Shown here: one piece after another, positions 32,401-42,366 of the stretch
How positions within the stretch are numbered: the first letter of the stretch is position 1
Layout of the letters: every line of letters starts with the position of its first letter
Source: Sphingomonas sp. YR710
Lineage (GTDB): Bacteria; Pseudomonadota; Alphaproteobacteria; Sphingomonadales; Sphingomonadaceae
Direction of reading: 5' to 3'
Length of the DNA stretch: 64,000 bases
NCBI RefSeq assembly: GCF_900101455.1
Contig: NZ_FMZJ01000008.1
Location: 1 to 64,000 of the forward strand
Notes under the pieces: generated by a model
The model's database searches: none
Told to the model about the DNA's origin: nothing
The model's input: only the letters and a program-made list of their open reading frames with translations
Position numbers and translations under genes: made by a program

Positions 32401-34476
32401 ATGATAGCGATCGCCACCGAATGGGGACATGCGCTGGCGGCCTTCCTGTTCGCTGCTCTGGTGGCGTGGCAGGCGACGTTGCCGCAGGGGAACTTCCGTC
32501 GCCTGATGCTCACATTGGCCTGCGCCGCCACCGCTTTGTGGTGTGGCGTGGCGGCGGTGGCGGGGCCGGCGAGCGTGGTGGCCGAGGTTGCGATGAATGT
32601 TGCCGATCTCGGATGGTTGGCTTTCATGCTGGCGCTGCAGGCACCCGGCCGGGAAGATCGTCGGCGGGCTCTGATCCTCGGCCTTTACGGCGTGCTCGCG
32701 CTGGTGCTGTTGACGGGTATAGCCCTGCAGATGCTGCCGGTTGTGTTCAGCGGCAGCCCGCGCATTCAGCAGGGCATTCTGCTCTCGAGCTTGACGCTGC
32801 GGCTGACGACGGCGACGGGCGCGCTCGTCCTCGTTCACAACCTCTTCACGGCAGCGTCTGCCGAAGCGCGCTGGGGAATCGGAACGCCAATGTTCGCCCT
32901 TGCGGTGATGTGGTCGTTCGATCTCAATCTGGCGGCGGTATCCTACCTGATGGATCAATGGCCCGTTGAACTGTTCGCCGTCAGGGGCTTCGTGCTGGCG
33001 CTGCTCGCGCCGCTGCTGGTGACGGTCAGCCGGTTCACCGATGTCGGCCCGGTTAGACCGTCGCGTTCGGCGCGATTCCAGACGCTGCCTTTGATCGCCG
33101 TCGGCGCCTATCTCGCCTTGATGGTGCTGCTTTCCAAGGTGCTCCATCTCACCGGCAATCTTTATCTGCTCGGCGATATCACGGTTGCGCTGGGATTTTC
33201 ATCACTCGCATTGCTGCTCTTTCCATCCACAAGAATGCGAACACGGCTCAAACGAACGCTCGCGCGGCACCTGTTTCAGCATCGCTACGACTATCGTGTC
33301 GAATGGCGACGTTTCACCGATACCCTGGGCCGGCCGAGTGAAGGCGCCGTCCCGCTTACCGAACGAATGGTCCAGGCGATCGCTGACATTCCCGAATCGC
33401 CAGGGGGGCTATTGTTGTTGACGGCCGATGACGGCGGCCTCGATATATTCGCACGGCGCGGCTGGACAATGGCGGAGGCGCCGCCGCAGCGGGCTGGCAG
33501 CAAGGTGCTGGCGGACTACCTCCAGCAATCGGGCGACATCATCGAACTTGATCCGGTGCGGCTTGGCGAAGCGTCGATCCCGGCCGACACCGTTCCCGAA
33601 TGGATGATGGCGGAGGAGCGGGCATGGGCGATCGTGCCGCTGCTCCACTTCGATCGGCTCGTCGGTGCGGTGCTCCTTGAACAGCCCGAGGTCAGCCGCC
33701 GGCTCGACTGGGAAGATCATGACCTGCTCCGTGTCGCAGGCCGGCAAGTAGCGAGCTACCTCGCCGAGGCGCGCGGCCAGGAGGCGCTGTCTGATGCGCG
33801 GCGCTTCGACGAATTCAACCGCCGCTTTGCCTTCATCATGCACGATATCAAGAATCTGGTCAGCCAACTGAGCTTGCTTGCCCGCAACGCTGAGCGGCAT
33901 GCCGACAATCCCGCGTTTCGCGCGGACATGATCGCCACATTGCAGTCGTCGGTCGGCAAGATGAACGATTTGCTCGCGCGTCTGTCGCAGCATCATCGCA
34001 GCCGGCCTGAACAGCCGAAGAGGCACGCGCTGAGGCCGCTCGTCGAGCGGATTGTCTCGCAGAAGGCAGGCCATCACCCAGTCATGATAGAGGGCCGCAG
34101 CGATGTCACGGCGATGGTCGATCCGGGGCGGCTGGAACAGGCGCTTGGTCATCTGGTCCAGAATGCCATTGACGCCAGCGGGGCCGACAGCCCGGTCGAG
34201 GTCCGCATCGCGCAACGCGGGCGCGAGGCAACTATCGATATTGTCGATAAAGGCTGTGGTATGTCCGCCGAATTCGTCCGCTCGCGGCTTTTTCATGCTT
34301 TCTCCTCCACGAAGGAGGGAGGGTTCGGTATCGGTACGTTCGAGGCGCGATCTTTGGTCGCTGCGATGAATGGGCGGGTCGAGGTGAGCAGTTGCGAGGG
34401 CGAGGGCAGCCGTTTTTCTATCATCCTGCCGATCGCGCCAGCGCTCGGCCGCCCGACCATGCAGGCTGCCCAATGA
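32401..34476 (+). CDS. prsK: XrtA/PEP-CTERM-system histidine kinase PrsK
   Basis: A 691-residue membrane kinase. Residues 1-280 hold about eight hydrophobic helices, a GAF-like region follows (about 310-470; PLTERMVQAIADIPESPGGL, WAIVPLLHFDRLVGAVLLEQ), then the phospho-acceptor box FNRRFAFIMHDIKNLVSQLS and a HATPase domain (LVQNAIDASG, DIVDKGCGMS, STKEGGFGIGTFEA). This architecture is specific to PrsK. The stop overlaps the prsR start (ATGA, 34473-34476). Its signal is unknown. Confidence 0.93.
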   Translation: MIAIATEWGHALAAFLFAALVAWQATLPQGNFRRLMLTLACAATALWCGVAAVAGPASVVAEVAMNVADLGWLAFMLALQAPGREDRRRALILGLYGVLALVLLTGIALQMLPVVFSGSPRIQQGILLSSLTLRLTTATGALVLVHNLFTAASAEARWGIGTPMFALAVMWSFDLNLAAVSYLMDQWPVELFAVRGFVLALLAPLLVTVSRFTDVGPVRPSRSARFQTLPLIAVGAYLALMVLLSKVLHLTGNLYLLGDITVALGFSSLALLLFPSTRMRTRLKRTLARHLFQHRYDYRVEWRRFTDTLGRPSEGAVPLTERMVQAIADIPESPGGLLLLTADDGGLDIFARRGWTMAEAPPQRAGSKVLADYLQQSGDIIELDPVRLGEASIPADTVPEWMMAEERAWAIVPLLHFDRLVGAVLLEQPEVSRRLDWEDHDLLRVAGRQVASYLAEARGQEALSDARRFDEFNRRFAFIMHDIKNLVSQLSLLARNAERHADNPAFRADMIATLQSSVGKMNDLLARLSQHHRSRPEQPKRHALRPLVERIVSQKAGHHPVMIEGRSDVTAMVDPGRLEQALGHLVQNAIDASGADSPVEVRIAQRGREATIDIVDKGCGMSAEFVRSRLFHAFSSTKEGGFGIGTFEARSLVAAMNGRVEVSSCEGEGSRFSIILPIAPALGRPTMQAAQ

Positions 34477-35837
34477 CGCATTCGATATCGAAGCCCCGAT
34501 TGTTGATCGTTGAGGATGACGAAGGCCTGCAGCGACAGTTGCGTTGGGCTTATGAGGATTATGAGGTCATCTCCGCGACCGATCGGCCCAGCGCGCTCGC
34601 CGCGCTGCGCGCCTATGAGCCGGCGGTGGTGACGCTGGATCTGGGATTGCCGCCCGATCCTGACGGCACGACCGAGGGCTTTGCCACCCTTGAGCAGATA
34701 TTGGCGCTCAAGCGCGACACCAAGGTTATTGTCGCTTCCGGCCATGGCGCGCGCGAGGGCGCGTTGCGGGCTGTCGCATCGGGCGCTTATGATTATTACC
34801 ACAAGCCGGTGGACATTGACGAACTCGGGCTGATCGTCGCGCGTGCGTTCGAACTTCATGGGCTCGAACAGGAAAATGCCCGGCTTGCGATGCGCGGTGA
34901 TCGGGAGTCGGTGCTCGGCGGGTTCATCACCGCCGATCCGGCAATGATGAAGGTGTGCCGCACGATCGAGCGGGTGGCAGACACCGATGTCTCGGTGATG
35001 CTGCTGGGTGCCAGTGGCACCGGCAAGGAGGTCTTGGCGCGCGGCCTTCACGGAGCGAGCCGGCGCGCGAATGGCAATTTCGTCGCGATCAACTGCGCGG
35101 CGATCCCCGAAAATCTGCTCGAATCCGAACTGTTCGGCTATGAACGCGGAGCCTTCACCGGCGCCATAAAGACGACCGAAGGCAAGATCGAACTGGCCGA
35201 GGGCGGAACCCTGTTCCTCGATGAGGTCGGGGATATTCCATTGTCGTTGCAGGTCAAGTTGCTGCGTTTTCTTCAGGAGCGGACGATCGAGCGGATCGGT
35301 GGCCGCAAGCCTATTGCCGTCGATACGCGGATCGTCTGCGCGACCCATCAGGATATCGACGTGATGGTTGCCGATGGCCGATTTCGCGAGGATCTTTATT
35401 ATCGCCTCGCTGAACTCGTGGTTCGCATCCCGCCGCTCGCGCTTCGCCCCGGCGACGCCATATTGCTCGCGCGGCAATTGCTCAAACGTTATGCGCGCGA
35501 GATGAACTCGCGGGTGAAGGGCTTCTCGCCCGATGCGCTCGCCGCGATCGACGGCTGGAGCTGGCCCGGCAACGTTCGCGAACTCGAGAACAGGCTCAAG
35601 CGATCGGTGGTGATGGCGGAGGGCAAATTGGTGACCGCCGAGGATCTTGATCTGCTGCAGGACCAGGAGGATTGCGGTTTCCTCAACCTCAAGACCGCAC
35701 GCGAACGCGCCGACCGGATCGCCATCACCCGTGCGATCGCCCGAGCGGATGGCAATATCTCGACCGCGGCCAAGTTGCTCGGTATCAGCCGGCCGACGCT
35801 ATATGATCTGCTGAAGCAACACAGCATGGGCGGATAG
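34473..35837 (+). CDS. prsR: XrtA/PEP-CTERM-system sigma-54 response regulator PrsR
   Basis: A 454-residue NtrC-like activator. Receiver domain 1-120 (IVEDDEGLQ, acceptor Asp in VVTLDLGLPPD, Lys in YYHKPVDIDE), AAA+ domain 145-380 with Walker A GASGTGKEVLARGLH, GAFTGA in YERGAFTGAIKT, Walker B GGTLFLDEVGD and R-finger region GWSWPGNVRELENRL, and a Fis-type HTH (DGNISTAAKLLGISRPTLYD). Start ATG 34473 overlaps the prsK stop. It should activate sigma-54 promoters of exopolysaccharide or PEP-CTERM genes. No exosortase or prsT gene is in the window. Confidence 0.94.
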   Translation: MTHSISKPRLLIVEDDEGLQRQLRWAYEDYEVISATDRPSALAALRAYEPAVVTLDLGLPPDPDGTTEGFATLEQILALKRDTKVIVASGHGAREGALRAVASGAYDYYHKPVDIDELGLIVARAFELHGLEQENARLAMRGDRESVLGGFITADPAMMKVCRTIERVADTDVSVMLLGASGTGKEVLARGLHGASRRANGNFVAINCAAIPENLLESELFGYERGAFTGAIKTTEGKIELAEGGTLFLDEVGDIPLSLQVKLLRFLQERTIERIGGRKPIAVDTRIVCATHQDIDVMVADGRFREDLYYRLAELVVRIPPLALRPGDAILLARQLLKRYAREMNSRVKGFSPDALAAIDGWSWPGNVRELENRLKRSVVMAEGKLVTAEDLDLLQDQEDCGFLNLKTARERADRIAITRAIARADGNISTAAKLLGISRPTLYDLLKQHSMGG

Positions 35838-35886
35838 CGCTTCGGCCGCGCTTGAAGCTTTCTGCCTTCCCCCCTATCGCCCGGTT

Positions 35887-36708
35887 ATGACCGATCCCAC
35901 CGATCCGCTCGCCCGTATTGCTGCCGCACTGGAACGTCTGGCGCCGCCAGCGCCGCCTGCCGCCGATACGATGGCACATCCCGCATATATCTGGCGCGAC
36001 GGAGGGCTCGCGGCCGCGCGGGCGTTCACCCCGCTGCCGCTCGAATTGTTGTCGGGTGTCGATGCGCAAAAAGGTGCGCTCGTGGAAAATGCTCGCCGGC
36101 TCGCGACCGGTAGCGCCGCGCATGACGTGCTGCTGTGGGGGGCGCGTGGCGCGGGCAAGTCGGCGCTCGTCAAGGCGACGGTGGGCGCATTGCAGAATGA
36201 TGGTCTCGCCATCGCGTTGATCGAAATCTCCGGCGACCGGATCGAGACATTGCCGCGGCTGTTCGCGCTGATCGCCGATCTGCCACGCGCTTTCATCCTG
36301 TTTCTCGACGATCTCGGGTTCGAGGATGCGGGGCATGGCGCACGGCTGCTGCGATCGATGCTGGAGGGCGGCGCCGAGGCGCGGCCGGCCAACGCCCGCC
36401 TCCATGTGACCGCCAACCGCCGCCACATCGTGTCGCGCGATCTGCGTGAGCAGGATAGCCCGATCAATCCGCGCGATGTGGTCGACGACAAGCTGGCACT
36501 GGCGGATCGCTTCGGCCTGTCGCTTGGCTTCCATGTCTGCGATCAGGACAGCTATGTCGCGATGGTCAGCGGTTATGCGCAGTCTTATGGCCTGTCCTTT
36601 GATCCGCTCGATGCGATCGCCTGGGCAACGCAGCGCGGCAGTCGATCGGGTCGGGTCGCCTGGCAATATGTCGTCGAACTGGCCGGGCGGGCCGGCAAGG
36701 CCATCTGA
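35887..36708 (+). CDS. DUF815 family ATPase
   Basis: A 273-residue AAA-like ATPase: Walker A in [19 protein letters not shown], Walker [13 protein letters not shown], sensor [18 protein letters not shown] and the family region [20 protein letters not shown] are all as in DUF815 (PF05673). Role unknown; the family is widespread in Proteobacteria. It stands 49 bp after prsR and before a PLP enzyme on the same strand. Confidence 0.9.
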   Translation: MTDPTDPLARIAAALERLAPPAPPAADTMAHPAYIWRDGGLAAARAFTPLPLELLSGVDAQKGALVENARRLATGSAAHDVLLWGARGAGKSALVKATVGALQNDGLAIALIEISGDRIETLPRLFALIADLPRAFILFLDDLGFEDAGHGARLLRSMLEGGAEARPANARLHVTANRRHIVSRDLREQDSPINPRDVVDDKLALADRFGLSLGFHVCDQDSYVAMVSGYAQSYGLSFDPLDAIAWATQRGSRSGRVAWQYVVELAGRAGKAI

Positions 36709-36737
36709 TTGACGCTATGGCGGGAAAGAAGGGCGTG

Positions 36738-37820
36738 ATGGACAGAGCAGAGGCTGATCATCGGCCCTGGGTGGACGGAGCGATTGCCCGCATCGCGGCG
36801 GATTATGCGCGCTCGGCCGATACCCATCTCGTCCCCGTAGCTATGCCCGCACTGCCGCATATCGCGCTCTATCTGAAGGACGAATCGACGCACCCCACCG
36901 GTAGCCTCAAGCATCGACTGGCCCGCTCGCTGTTCCTCTATGCCCTGTGCAACGGCTGGATCGGCGAGGGTATGACGATCGTCGAGGCATCGAGCGGTTC
37001 AACGGCGGTGTCCGAGGCCTATTTCGCGCGCATGCTCGGTCTGCCGTTCATCGCGGTCGTGCCCCGCAGCACGGCGGCGGAGAAGGTTGCCGCGATCGAA
37101 TTTCAGGGCGGTCGCTGCCATTTCATCGATGTTCCGTCACAGGCCTATGGCGCGGCGGCAAAGCTCGCGGCCGATCTCGGCGGCCATTATATGGACCAGT
37201 TCACTTTCGCCGAACGTGCGACCGACTGGCGTGGCAACAATAATATCGCCGAATCGATTTTTACGCAGATGGCGCTGGAGCCGTCGCCGATCCCCGGTTG
37301 GATCGTCTGCGGTGCAGGTACTGGCGGCACCTCGGCGACGATCGGCCGATACATCCGCTATAATCGCTATCCGACGCGGGTTTGCGTGGCCGACCCCGAG
37401 GCATCGGTGTTTCACCGCCACTGGCATGATCGGTCGGTTGTCATGATAGATGGGCGGTCGTCGGTGATCGAGGGAATCGGGCGTCCGCGGGTCGAGCCGT
37501 CTTTCATCCCATCGGTTGTCGATCGCATGATCGCGGTGCCCGATGTCGCGAGCATCGCCGCCGCCCGCGTCGTCAGCCGTCGTCTCGGCCGCCGCTGTGG
37601 AGGATCGACTGGTACCAATATCTGGGCCTGCGCGATTCTGGCCAGCGAGATGGCTGCGGCCGGCGAGCAGGGTTCGATCGTCTCCATATTGTGCGACGAC
37701 GGCAATCGTTACGCCTCAACCTATTTCGACGATGCGTGGCTCTCGGCCAACGGCTTCGATGTTGCGCCTTGCGAACGGCAGCTGGAGGCGTTCTTCGCCG
37801 AAGGGACTCTGACAGCGTAG
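36738..37820 (+). CDS. PLP-dependent cysteine synthase/desulfhydrase family protein
   Basis: A 360-residue fold-type II PLP enzyme. The Schiff-base Lys is in [16 protein letters not shown], the substrate loop [20 protein letters not shown] replaces the TSGNTG of O-acetylserine sulfhydrylase, and the phosphate-binding loop is [15 protein letters not shown]. The changed substrate loop places it with the Cds1-like group of cysteine desulfhydrases or uncharacterised synthases. ATG 36738 has AGAAGGG upstream; ATG 36717 would add seven residues. It is convergent with the TonB receptor, whose stop is 6 bp away. Confidence 0.88.
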   Translation: MDRAEADHRPWVDGAIARIAADYARSADTHLVPVAMPALPHIALYLKDESTHPTGSLKHRLARSLFLYALCNGWIGEGMTIVEASSGSTAVSEAYFARMLGLPFIAVVPRSTAAEKVAAIEFQGGRCHFIDVPSQAYGAAAKLAADLGGHYMDQFTFAERATDWRGNNNIAESIFTQMALEPSPIPGWIVCGAGTGGTSATIGRYIRYNRYPTRVCVADPEASVFHRHWHDRSVVMIDGRSSVIEGIGRPRVEPSFIPSVVDRMIAVPDVASIAAARVVSRRLGRRCGGSTGTNIWACAILASEMAAAGEQGSIVSILCDDGNRYASTYFDDAWLSANGFDVAPCERQLEAFFAEGTLTA

Positions 37821-37825
37821 CTGGG

Positions 37826-40192
37826 TCAAAAGCGGCGTTCCATGCGGAACGATGCCGTCCGAGGGCGGATCGGCGTCTGCTGATCGACCGAACGGAACGT
37901 GAATGGGTTGCCGAAGCTGAAACTGTCGCCACGCCCATTTGCCATGTTGGTGATTCCGATCGAGGCTTTCCATGTCCCGCGCGTCACGCTGAGGCCGCTG
38001 TCGACGACGATATAGTCGCCCATATGGAGCGCCACCGCCGGGTCGAAGCTGAGGCGGGCCTTGCCGACATATCGCATGTTGACGAACGCTCCGCCGATCA
38101 TCGCACCGATCGGCGCCGTCGCCGAGAGCCGGATGTGGCCGGATATATCCGGTACGACCGGCAGATGACGATCATCATTGCCGCCTGGTATCGGGCCTGG
38201 CCCGTTCAACCGGCCATGCTGCAACGTCATGCCGCCTTCGACGGTGAAGGGCATCAGTACGACCTTCGTGCTGAATTCCGCGCCGAAACTGCGAGCGTTA
38301 CCGGCGTTGATCGTCGTTACCAGCCCATCCGTTCCGATCACGTCGCTCTGAAGATCTTCCCATGACAACGCGAAGATCGTGCCATCGAGCGCGATTTTGC
38401 CATTGAGCAGCGTAGCCCGTCCGCCAAGTTCCAGGCTGCGCAGTTCGTCCGAGCGGAACGTGGGGCGCGATCCCGCCATGCCGGTGCTGTCGCCGTTCAA
38501 TCCGCCGGGTCGGATCGCGCTGGCGTAGCGCAGCCAGAACAGGCGGTTGTCGGCCGGCCGCCAGGCGATGGTCGCGCTCGGGGTCACGCCGATCTTGGCC
38601 AGATGCTGCTGGCGGACGGGGCCGGCCTCGTTGGTTGCGACCGATCGAAAAACGCGTAGCCCGATCGTCAGATCGAAGCGATGGGGAAGGGACTGCGTCG
38701 CCTCGCCGAAGATCGCGGCCTCGAGCGATCGCTCGTCCTGATCGCGGACGACGACCGATGTTCCGGCGGCGGGTACGAACGCGCCGATATTGCTGTTGTC
38801 GGCAATGAGCACCGATCCACCGATCACCCAGGGATGGCGCGCGCGCGGATCGCTGACACGCAATTCCTGCGTCAGCAGGGTCAGCTGTCGATCCTCCTGA
38901 TAGGCAAGCGGCGGCGTCAGATTGCGTGCGGCGGCGACGGCGCTGGCATCGAAACGGCTGTCGGCCTTGTGGCTGACGATTGCGCTGGCGGAAAGCACGT
39001 CGAGATCGGCGATTCGGCCATGGACCTCGATCCGGCCTGCCACGAAGTCATTGTCATGCGGTTCGGCCTGTGCAGTCGCGTGCGTCAGGCCGCTTGTCGC
39101 ATATTGGCTGTCGCGGGCGTTGAGCCATTGTCCGACAAATGATCCATCCACCGTCCAGTCCGCCACGGGATGCCATCGCAGCGCCACGCGGCCGCCCGAG
39201 CGACTGACCCTGTTGATATTGCTGCGGCCGCGCTGGCTATCGTCGATCCAGCCCGGCATCAACTCGGTGTAACCCACGGCCCTCAGGCCCAGCCGACCCT
39301 CCACCAGCGGCGCGTTGATGACGGCGTCGAGGGCGCCGCCGGCCGCGCCCCCCATGACGGCGCTCGCTTCGATCGCGCCGCCGCCCGACCAGTGATCGAG
39401 GTCGGGCCGTGTCGTGACGAGCCGAACGATGCCGCCGAGCGATCCCGTGCCGTAGAGCGCGCCTTGCGGCCCCCGTAGCAATTCCACCCTATCTACGTCG
39501 ACCAGACGCAAATCGGGATCGGGGGTCGCATAGCTGATCCGCGCGTCGTCGAGATAGAGGCCGACCGTGGATTGGGTGGGGCCGTTGAACGGGCTGTCTG
39601 CCACGCCGCGCAGAAATATCCGGTCGCGGCCCGCACCGAGATTTGTCGAAAAAGCGCCTTCGGTCTGGCTCAGCAGATCGCCGACGCTGTGGCTAGAACC
39701 TGGTGCGGCGATGGCACGGAGCGGCATGATGCTGATCGCGGCGGGAATATTGCTGAGCCGTTCGTCGCGCTTGGTGGCGGTGATGATGATATCGTCGGCG
39801 GCGGACAGCGATGGCGGTGCGGCTGCCGGAACTGTTGGAACTGGCGGGACCAGGCGGGGCACGATCCGCCACGTCATCCCGTCCACGCGGACGGCCCTCC
39901 AGCGGCTTGTCGCGAGAAGGTGATCGAGGGCGAGGCCTGGCTCAAGCAGTCCGTGCACTGCAGGCGCTCGATCGGTCGGCAGCTTGCCGCTTACCCCGAT
40001 CGAAATACCCGTTTGCTGGGAAAGTGCGACGAGCGAGTCGCGCAGCGGCCCGGCCGGAACATCGATCGGGACGGGCGCGGCCTGCGCCGCGGCCGCATAC
40101 GTCAATCTAGCGAGCAGCGCGGCCCACCAGGCGAATCCTGTTGCCCTCGCGACGCGTGTCGACCGGCAGAAGCCCTTGAATCTGGTCAACAA
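37826..40192 (-). CDS. TonB-dependent receptor with STN signalling domain
   Basis: A 788-residue outer membrane receptor. After a signal peptide (ending about residue 39) comes the STN/secretin domain (IDVPAGPLRDSLVALSQQTG, HGLLEPGLALDHLLATSRW), then the plug (DIIITATKRDERLSNIPAAI, VELLRGPQGALYGTGSLGGI) and the 22-strand barrel ending in aromatic Phe (ASFRMERRF). An STN domain means it can pass a substrate-bound signal to the FecR protein encoded immediately upstream. The start overlaps fecR by 86 bp, unusually long, and no later start preserves the signal peptide. The substrate is unknown. Confidence 0.92.
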   Translation of the reverse strand: MLTRFKGFCRSTRVARATGFAWWAALLARLTYAAAAQAAPVPIDVPAGPLRDSLVALSQQTGISIGVSGKLPTDRAPAVHGLLEPGLALDHLLATSRWRAVRVDGMTWRIVPRLVPPVPTVPAAAPPSLSAADDIIITATKRDERLSNIPAAISIMPLRAIAAPGSSHSVGDLLSQTEGAFSTNLGAGRDRIFLRGVADSPFNGPTQSTVGLYLDDARISYATPDPDLRLVDVDRVELLRGPQGALYGTGSLGGIVRLVTTRPDLDHWSGGGAIEASAVMGGAAGGALDAVINAPLVEGRLGLRAVGYTELMPGWIDDSQRGRSNINRVSRSGGRVALRWHPVADWTVDGSFVGQWLNARDSQYATSGLTHATAQAEPHDNDFVAGRIEVHGRIADLDVLSASAIVSHKADSRFDASAVAAARNLTPPLAYQEDRQLTLLTQELRVSDPRARHPWVIGGSVLIADNSNIGAFVPAAGTSVVVRDQDERSLEAAIFGEATQSLPHRFDLTIGLRVFRSVATNEAGPVRQQHLAKIGVTPSATIAWRPADNRLFWLRYASAIRPGGLNGDSTGMAGSRPTFRSDELRSLELGGRATLLNGKIALDGTIFALSWEDLQSDVIGTDGLVTTINAGNARSFGAEFSTKVVLMPFTVEGGMTLQHGRLNGPGPIPGGNDDRHLPVVPDISGHIRLSATAPIGAMIGGAFVNMRYVGKARLSFDPAVALHMGDYIVVDSGLSVTRGTWKASIGITNMANGRGDSFSFGNPFTFRSVDQQTPIRPRTASFRMERRF

Positions 40193-41069
40193 GCCGCGAT
40201 CCGTCCCCGATCGTCAAGACACCCGAAAACCGCAGGTCCGCAATTGCCGGATCCACAGTCAATGTTTTCCCCGCATAGCGTGAGATGTCCGTGGCAACCA
40301 GAGCTAGCGCGGCCTGATCATAGATAAGGCGCCCATCCCGCCAGCTGCCGACATTGGCCGGATTGACGGTAGCGATCGCGGCTTCGGCGGATGGCCCCAG
40401 GATGTCGATCCTTCTACCGGCACGCAGCGGAGTGCCACGGCCATTGGCAGGCGCGACCGCCACTTCGCCTTCGGCCACTGCTACGGATACGCGCTGGCCC
40501 TGATGAACCATGTCGAATCGGGTGCCGACGTCACGCACCTCATAGCCCCCGGCCGTAACGGTCAGCGGATGGGAAGGATCATGACGGATGTCGAAATAGG
40601 CACCGCCGGCGGCAAGGTCGATGCGTCGCGTAGCGCTGTCACTCACCGAAAGGCGGCTGTTGCGGTCGATGCGGATCGTGCTGCCATCTTTCAGAGCAAT
40701 AGTGCGTGTTTCGGTCGGGCCGGTATTGTAAGTCGCCATCATCTCGGCGGCGGGTGTCAGCATGGGCAGCAGCAGCATACCAGCCACCACGCCTGCGGTC
40801 AGCGTGCCTCCTGCTGCCCACCAGCCCTTGCGGGATCGGGGGACGCGCGCGTCTTCGACATCGTCGTTCGCGGGAAGCTGCGCTGATATTGCGGCGGCCG
40901 ATGCGATGATCTCTGCGTCGATCAGGGCAATCCGTTCATAAGCGAGTCGGCATGCAGGGATATCGAGCCAGGCTGAAAAGGCCTGCCAATCGACGTCGTC
41001 ACCACCGATGCGGGCATGCCATAAGGCTGCCTCGTCGTCGATCCGATCCTGTTCTGCCGGTCCCTTCAT
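40107..41069 (-). CDS. FecR-type transmembrane anti-sigma regulator
   Basis: A 320-residue inner membrane regulator: N-terminal DUF4880 cytoplasmic domain (EAALWHARIGGDDVDWQAFS AWL), one membrane helix (about 83-103, WWAAGGTLTAGVVAGMLLLP), a periplasmic FecR domain (RTIALKDGSTIRIDRNSRLS, GGAYFDIRHDPSHPLTVTAG, YEVRDVGTRFDM) and a C-terminal STN-like DUF4974 region (ISRYAGKTLTVDPAIADLRF SG) that contacts the receptor. It lies between the ECF sigma gene and the receptor, the standard iron-starvation signalling order. Confidence 0.93.
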   Translation of the reverse strand: MKGPAEQDRIDDEAALWHARIGGDDVDWQAFSAWLDIPACRLAYERIALIDAEIIASAAAISAQLPANDDVEDARVPRSRKGWWAAGGTLTAGVVAGMLLLPMLTPAAEMMATYNTGPTETRTIALKDGSTIRIDRNSRLSVSDSATRRIDLAAGGAYFDIRHDPSHPLTVTAGGYEVRDVGTRFDMVHQGQRVSVAVAEGEVAVAPANGRGTPLRAGRRIDILGPSAEAAIATVNPANVGSWRDGRLIYDQAALALVATDISRYAGKTLTVDPAIADLRFSGVLTIGDGSRLVDQIQGLLPVDTRREGNRIRLVGRAAR

Positions 41070-41151
41070 AGCTTCTCCACCCGGAGCTTCGCCGGGGCCC
41101 CTATTGCAGTCATGACGGCATGCGAGCCGCCGCGCCTCAGTCCGCCCGGCA

Positions 41152-41718
41152 TCATTCTTTGAGCGCTGCTGTCAGGTGGCGGAGCGCCACCGCGATATGC
41201 TTTTCTACCGCACTCTTGGTGATCCCCAATTCAGCCGCCACCTGGGCATGGCTTAGCCCGTCGAGCTTGTGCCGGCGGAATACCCGACGGGCGCCGGCGG
41301 GCAAGGCTTCTATTGCCGCGGCCAATTGACGTGCTCGTTGCCGTGATTCAACGCCGGCAAAGGCCGAAGGGCGCTCATCGACCGCTTCGCCGCCCAGCCG
41401 CGTCACCGAGATGTCAGTCCAGTCATGCTCGCGGCGTTCGCGGCGCTGCCGCTCGCGCACGCGATCGATGACGATGTTAAGGCCCACACGGTATAGATAG
41501 GACAAGCTATCGGCGATCGGTCCGCTCTCCGCCTGCGAAATGCGCAGCCAGATTTCCTGGACGACATCCTCGGCCTCGGCCGGGTCGCCGGTGCGGCCCG
41601 TAAAGAAGCGCAGGAGTTGCGGACGGTGTGCGAGCAATGTGGCGGCAAGGCCTCCCGGTTGCTCTCCCTTAAATTCCGTTACAGCAACTCTCCGCGTTTC
41701 AGCCGCCGAGCTTGCCAT
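41152..41718 (-). CDS. ECF sigma factor, FecI-like
   Basis: A 188-residue ECF sigma factor. Region 2 is seen at AEAEDVVQEIWLRISQAE and SYLYRVGLNIVIDRVRER, region 4 at AIEALPAGARRVFRRHKLDG LSHAQVAAELGITKSAVEKH. Region 4 with KSAVEKHI is characteristic of FecI-type factors controlled by FecR. It overlaps the TPR gene by 20 bp and precedes fecR by 82 bp. It should direct transcription of the receptor and perhaps the whole string. Confidence 0.93.
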   Translation of the reverse strand: MASSAAETRRVAVTEFKGEQPGGLAATLLAHRPQLLRFFTGRTGDPAEAEDVVQEIWLRISQAESGPIADSLSYLYRVGLNIVIDRVRERQRRERREHDWTDISVTRLGGEAVDERPSAFAGVESRQRARQLAAAIEALPAGARRVFRRHKLDGLSHAQVAAELGITKSAVEKHIAVALRHLTAALKE

Positions 41719-42349
41719 TCACCGCTGCGAGCAATTTCTGCACCTCGCCCCGGCGACCGGCATCGGCCACTTCGCGACCTGGACGCGGCGGTGCTGCAAG
41801 CGCCGTCCGCAGCGTCTTTGCCGCTTCGGCATATTGCCCCTGATTGTAGAGAAAGTCGCCCCAGAAATAATTGGAGTCGATTCCTCGCGGATTCGCGCGC
41901 AGCCCGGCCGTCAGCTCCTCGCGGGCCTTGTCCTTGCTGCCGAAGCCGATGGGCCAACCCGGTACCTGATAATATAGTGCGCCCAGACTGGTATGGGCCG
42001 ATCCGTCGAGCGCGTTGCCGTCGATTTTCTCGGCCTTCTCGAGTAGCCCGCGCGCCTCCTTGGCGAGCGAGAGCCCGCCCATCCCACCCTTCAAGCCAGC
42101 CAGGGTCGAAGTGACGATACCGTCCCATATCAAGGGCTCGGCCCGGTTCGGCATGGCCGAGACGGCAGCATCGGCCTGCGCCTTCAACCGCATCATTGCC
42201 GCGAGCTGGTCGGCCTCCGCCGTACGATATTTGATCTGGGCCCAGCCGCCCGCGATGCCCATCACCCGATCGACCACCGGATCGGCCAGAGCCGCGCCGG
42301 CGCCAGCGAGAAGCAGGGCGACGAAAGCGACCCGTTTAAGCAGTTTCAT
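41699..42349 (-). CDS. Secreted tetratricopeptide-repeat protein
   Basis: A 216-residue exported protein with signal peptide (MKLLKRVAFVALLLAGAGAALA) and helical TPR-like pairs (LIWDGIVTSTLAGLKGG, AHTSLGALYYQVPGWPIGFG SKDKAREELTAGL, NYFWGDFLYNQGQYAEAAKT L). The pattern resembles TatT-type periplasmic TPR proteins. It sits 17 bp after the SDR gene and overlaps the sigma factor gene, linking the biosynthetic genes to the signalling genes. A periplasmic adaptor or product-handling role is a guess. Confidence 0.8.
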   Translation of the reverse strand: MKLLKRVAFVALLLAGAGAALADPVVDRVMGIAGGWAQIKYRTAEADQLAAMMRLKAQADAAVSAMPNRAEPLIWDGIVTSTLAGLKGGMGGLSLAKEARGLLEKAEKIDGNALDGSAHTSLGALYYQVPGWPIGFGSKDKAREELTAGLRANPRGIDSNYFWGDFLYNQGQYAEAAKTLRTALAAPPRPGREVADAGRRGEVQKLLAAVNGKLGG

Positions 42350-42366
42350 ATGTTGAATCCTCTTGG

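Noticed and set aside
31395-32627. 410-codon minus-strand frame
   Set aside because: Antisense to the sugar transferase and PrsK; no recognisable domain.
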